Shown piece after piece: positions 33,217 through 35,526 of a DNA stretch of 35,526 nucleotides; position 1 is the stretch's first letter, and every line of letters begins with the position of its first letter. Made by a program: the position numbers and the translations under genes. Source of the stretch: an uncultured Lachnospiraceae bacterium (GTDB taxonomy: Bacteria > Bacillota > Clostridia > Lachnospirales > Lachnospiraceae); the NCBI GenBank assembly GCA_902785635.1, contig CACZZH010000035.1, positions 1 through 35,526 of the forward strand, written 5' to 3'. The notes beneath the pieces are model-generated. The model saw nothing but the letters and a program-made list of their open reading frames with translations, did not search any database and was not told where the DNA came from.

Positions 33217-34149
33217 TCATTGACCGCTTCGCACATGTGTATGTGTGAAAAGATGATCCTGACAATACTCATAAGCTCCTTCGCATTTGGAGCAATACCG
33301 GAATTCCAGCTGATCGGAATCCAGTTCCGTTCTCCCGCACACGGCACAGCGATGGATCGGCGTTCTTCCCGGTCCTCCGGCGCTCTGCCTGGCTGTATTC
33401 TGGCCGGAAGTCCGTCTTGCAGACGGATCGATCCGCTGCCTGCTCCCGCCCTGCCCGAACGGACTGCCTCCCGGACGCCTTGCCGCGGAAGAACTGCCTC
33501 TTCCGAAGGGACTGCTCCGGCGGCCTGCGTTTCTCGTCATCAGCCAGAAAAGCAGGAAATTCAGCAGGGAGGCGATGATCAGCACGCGGCCTCCTATACC
33601 GGACTGGACAAAGCTGTAGGCGATCAGCACTCCATAGAGAATGCCCATCCATTTCATTTTGACCGGGATGATAAAATACAGCAGCACTTCTGCTTCCGGA
33701 TAGGTAAGCGCAAATGCAAGGAAAATGGACATATTGATATAATATGTGTTAAAGACCGCTCCAAGGCTCACTGGCTGTCCGAACCGGATATTGTACCATG
33801 CATACACCGCAAATGCTCCGATCACGGTAAAAAGCATGCCGGAAAAGAAATAGAAATTGAACCGGAATGCTCCCCAGCGCATGACCAGGGCTTTTGCGAT
33901 CGAAAAATAGAAAAACAGCATGATCACGGTAAAAATGTCCAGAGCTCCCGGCGGCACTATGATCCAGGTGACCAGCCGCCAGATCTGCCCGTGAAGAATA
34001 AAGACCGGATCCAGCGTAAGATAACTCAGGATATTCGGCGCGACCAGACTCAGCAGATATCCTGCTGCATACAGTCCTATAATGATCGCCGGAAGATCGC
34101 GCAGGGCATATCTTCCAAACTTTCTCTCCATGCGATTGATAAAATTCAT
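33217..34149 (-). CDS. Rhomboid-like membrane protein with C-terminal zinc ribbon
   Basis: A 310-residue protein with about six membrane helices in the first 205 residues. The loop motif HGQIWRLVTWIIVPPG (WR motif) and the later stretch LTYPEAEVLLYFIIPVKMKWMG are typical of rhomboid-like proteins. No GxSG serine motif or matching catalytic His is seen, so it is probably not a protease. Then comes an arginine/serine/glycine-rich linker (about 208-262, e.g. RRSSPFGRGSSSAARR), and the end is a Cys4-type zinc ribbon, CAVCGRTELDSDQ ... YCSKCEGAYEYCQDH. The ATG has GGAGGCGGAA upstream and a consensus promoter. It is 11 bases ahead of the LtaS-like gene, which suggests a role linked to envelope polymer assembly or quality control. 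That role is inference. Confidence 0.82.
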   Translation of the reverse strand: MNFINRMERKFGRYALRDLPAIIIGLYAAGYLLSLVAPNILSYLTLDPVFILHGQIWRLVTWIIVPPGALDIFTVIMLFFYFSIAKALVMRWGAFRFNFYFFSGMLFTVIGAFAVYAWYNIRFGQPVSLGAVFNTYYINMSIFLAFALTYPEAEVLLYFIIPVKMKWMGILYGVLIAYSFVQSGIGGRVLIIASLLNFLLFWLMTRNAGRRSSPFGRGSSSAARRPGGSPFGQGGSRQRIDPSARRTSGQNTARQSAGGPGRTPIHRCAVCGRTELDSDQLEFRYCSKCEGAYEYCQDHLFTHTHVRSGQ

Positions 34150-34270
34150 TTCCGCCTCCGTAAAGACTCAGTAGATTGTTTCCAAAGCTTCTCCCGCAGC
34201 GATTTCTTCAGCCTGTCCCACGCCCCTGGTGTTCTTAAAACCGGAAGAACCTTCAAATCAGATATCCACA

Positions 34271-34299
34271 AGTATAGAACCTTCTGTTTTTCTTGTCAA
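34271..34299 (-). promoter_or_regulatory. Promoter of the rhomboid-like / LtaS-like unit
   Basis: A full-consensus TTGACA (34299-34294), a 17-base spacer and TATACT (34276-34271) on the minus strand. The -35 box is the same seven bases as the -35 of the plus-strand aroC promoter. Confidence 0.85.
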
Positions 34300-34321
34300 T
34301 TTGTACAGGTTCGCATATACT
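34293..34321 (+). promoter_or_regulatory. Promoter of aroC
   Basis: TTGTCA (34293-34298), a 17-base spacer and TATACT (34316-34321). It shares its -35 position with the opposite promoter, so polymerase cannot occupy both at once. Confidence 0.82.
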
Positions 34322-34327
34322 GACATA

Positions 34328-34467
34328 TATTCTTAATTTTTATCTGTCTGCCGGCTGAACGCAGATTCGCTTCCGACAGGATAAAGACTGGGTTTTTGAC
34401 TGAATATGGAGCAATGATCGACTGGTCTGCGGATCTTGGTGACCTTACGCGAGAGGAGTAATAAAAA
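34328..34467 (+). other. aroC leader of about 140 bases
   Basis: Between the presumed start of transcription and the aroC ATG. TATCTGTC (near 34361) can pair with GACAGGATA (near 34376-34384) and GGTGACC occurs near 34439, so some folding is likely. I see no T-box motif and no known riboswitch. A Shine-Dalgarno GAGAGGAG ends the leader at 34451-34458. The rest of the gap (34150-34270) has no gene. Confidence 0.4.
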
Positions 34468-35526
34468 ATGGCAGGATCATCTTTCGGTACGATATTCCGG
34501 GTGACGACCTGGGGAGAATCCCATGGGAAAGGTATAGGTGTTGTGGTGGACGGTGTCCCCGCCGGACTGCCTCTGACAGAGGAGGACATCCAGCCCTGGC
34601 TTGACCGGCGCAGGCCGGGCCGGAACCGCTTTGCCACGCAGCGTCAGGAAGCGGATCAGGTGGAGATTCTGTCCGGCGTGTTTGAAGGACGCACCACCGG
34701 GACACCGGTTTCCATGATGGTCCGCAATACCGACCAGCGTTCCCGTGACTACGGCAATATTAAAGATGTGTATCGCCCGGGGCACGCCGACCACAGTTTT
34801 GACCTGAAGTACGGCTTTCGGGATTACCGGGGCGGCGGACGTTCCTCCGGCCGGGAAACACTTGCACGGACTGCAGCGGGGGCTATTGCCGCCAAGGTGC
34901 TCTCTTCACTGGGCATTCAGGTGCAGGCCTTTGTTTCCTCTGTCGGACCGGTAAGCTGTTCCCCGGAACGAACGGATCTTTCCTTAGCAGCGTCAAGTCC
35001 TCTGTGCATGCCTGATCCTGTCGCCGAACAGGAGGCTTCTGCATGGCTTGAGCAGTGCATCGCACAGCAGACTTCCTCCGGCGGGACCGTAACCTGCATC
35101 ATATCCTCCATGCCGCCCGGAATCGGAGAGCCTGTCTTTGACAAGCTCGACGCTCTGCTGGGACATGCCCTCTTCTCTCTCGGCGCCGTTAAGGCTGTGG
35201 AGATCGGAGACGGCACGCAGGTCTCCGCCCGTATGGGTCATGAAAACAATGATGAATATGAGACCGATTCCTGCGGAAGAGCTGTGAAGCGCACCAATCA
35301 TGCCGGCGGCATCCTGGGCGGAATCAGCGATGGCAGCGATGTTTGCATCCGGGTCAGCTTCAAGCCCACACCGTCCATTTCCAGAGAACAGACTGCGCTC
35401 TGCACCGACGGATCCGTCCGTCCGGTGTCCATTCACGGGCGCCACGATCCGCTCATCGCCGCCCGGGCCTGCGTAGTTGTTGAGGCTATGACCGCTATCA
35501 CGCTGCTGGATCTGATGATGCTGAAC
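34468..35526 (+). CDS. aroC: Chorismate synthase (C-terminus cut by window edge)
   Basis: AroC converts 5-enolpyruvylshikimate-3-phosphate to chorismate, needing reduced FMN, and is the branch point to aromatic amino acids. The open frame of 353 codons runs off the window with no stop. Motifs are TTWGESHGKGIGVVVDGVPAG near the start (in two parts), RRRPGRNRFATQRQEAD, YRPGHADHSFDLKYG, the GGGRSSGRETLARTAAGAIA block, and a late segment NHAGGILGGISDGSDV with HGRHDP. Family length is about 360-370, so roughly ten to twenty residues are missing. The ATG at 34468 has GAGAGGAG nine bases upstream. It is the only plus-strand gene at this end, driven by a promoter that is back to back with the rhomboid-like/LtaS unit. 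Confidence 0.96.
   Translation, partial: MAGSSFGTIFRVTTWGESHGKGIGVVVDGVPAGLPLTEEDIQPWLDRRRPGRNRFATQRQEADQVEILSGVFEGRTTGTPVSMMVRNTDQRSRDYGNIKDVYRPGHADHSFDLKYGFRDYRGGGRSSGRETLARTAAGAIAAKVLSSLGIQVQAFVSSVGPVSCSPERTDLSLAASSPLCMPDPVAEQEASAWLEQCIAQQTSSGGTVTCIISSMPPGIGEPVFDKLDALLGHALFSLGAVKAVEIGDGTQVSARMGHENNDEYETDSCGRAVKRTNHAGGILGGISDGSDVCIRVSFKPTPSISREQTALCTDGSVRPVSIHGRHDPLIAARACVVVEAMTAITLLDLMMLN

Noticed and set aside
1..35526. CRISPR array, prophage or insertion sequence
   Set aside because: I found no regularly spaced direct repeats, no transposase or integrase, and no phage structural genes. The only tandem repeats are the 16-base duplication and the 30-base units within a gene.

Overview
The window looks like chromosomal backbone from a Gram-positive anaerobe of class Clostridia, most likely Lachnospiraceae. 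This is inferred from gene content and order: secA followed by prfB, the UPF0237 ACT/UPF0210 pair, TmcAL, a YdjG/H/I-like cluster and LtaS-type and CDP-glycerol polymer enzymes. It also fits the strong GGAGG ribosome binding sites and TTGACA-17-TATAAT promoters. By eye the DNA is of intermediate GC; no database was searched. I see no CRISPR array, insertion sequence, prophage or rRNA.

Left region (1-13.5 kb, all minus strand). nadE is monocistronic. secA and prfB form a translation/secretion unit, and prfB carries the autoregulatory +1 frameshift site. A three-gene membrane set (SPFH/zinc ribbon, zinc ribbon/TM, TPM domain) resembles Bacillus YdjI, YdjG and YdjH, with a terminator after the first gene. 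It runs on into an ACT/HTH regulator, the RNA-binding factor Tex, a NUDIX ADP-sugar hydrolase, then tsaE-tsaB-rimI (tRNA t6A synthesis and S18 acetylation) and ribonuclease Z, cut by the window edge.

Middle (13.7-26.7 kb). A small secreted lysine-rich orphan and tmcAL are on the plus strand. Facing them is a long minus-strand series that reads from two CDP-glycerol glycerophosphotransferase-like enzymes through a zf-HC2 membrane protein, polA, coaE, a YycJ-type metallo-hydrolase, an Na/Pi cotransporter and an ACT protein to a PFL/UPF0210 protein. The Na/Pi cotransporter is split by a one-base frameshift.

Right region (26.9-35.5 kb). An SGNH-like protein and an MBOAT acyltransferase form a plus-strand pair that probably O-acylates a surface polymer. 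Convergent to it, on the minus strand, are a rhomboid-like protein with a zinc ribbon, an LtaS-family synthase, lysA and tRNA-Leu(CAA). At the right edge aroC starts on the plus strand from a promoter whose -35 box coincides with the -35 box of the divergent minus-strand promoter. The glycerophosphotransferases, the LtaS-like enzyme and the acylation pair suggest that 24-34 kb is largely about cell-surface polymers.

The observations I rate highest are the symmetric bidirectional promoter (34271-34321), the split Na/Pi cotransporter, the PspA-less YdjGHI-like cluster with its competing hairpins, the rhomboid-like gene coupled to the LtaS-like gene, and the O-acylation pair. I did not find a convincing wholly new multi-gene system.
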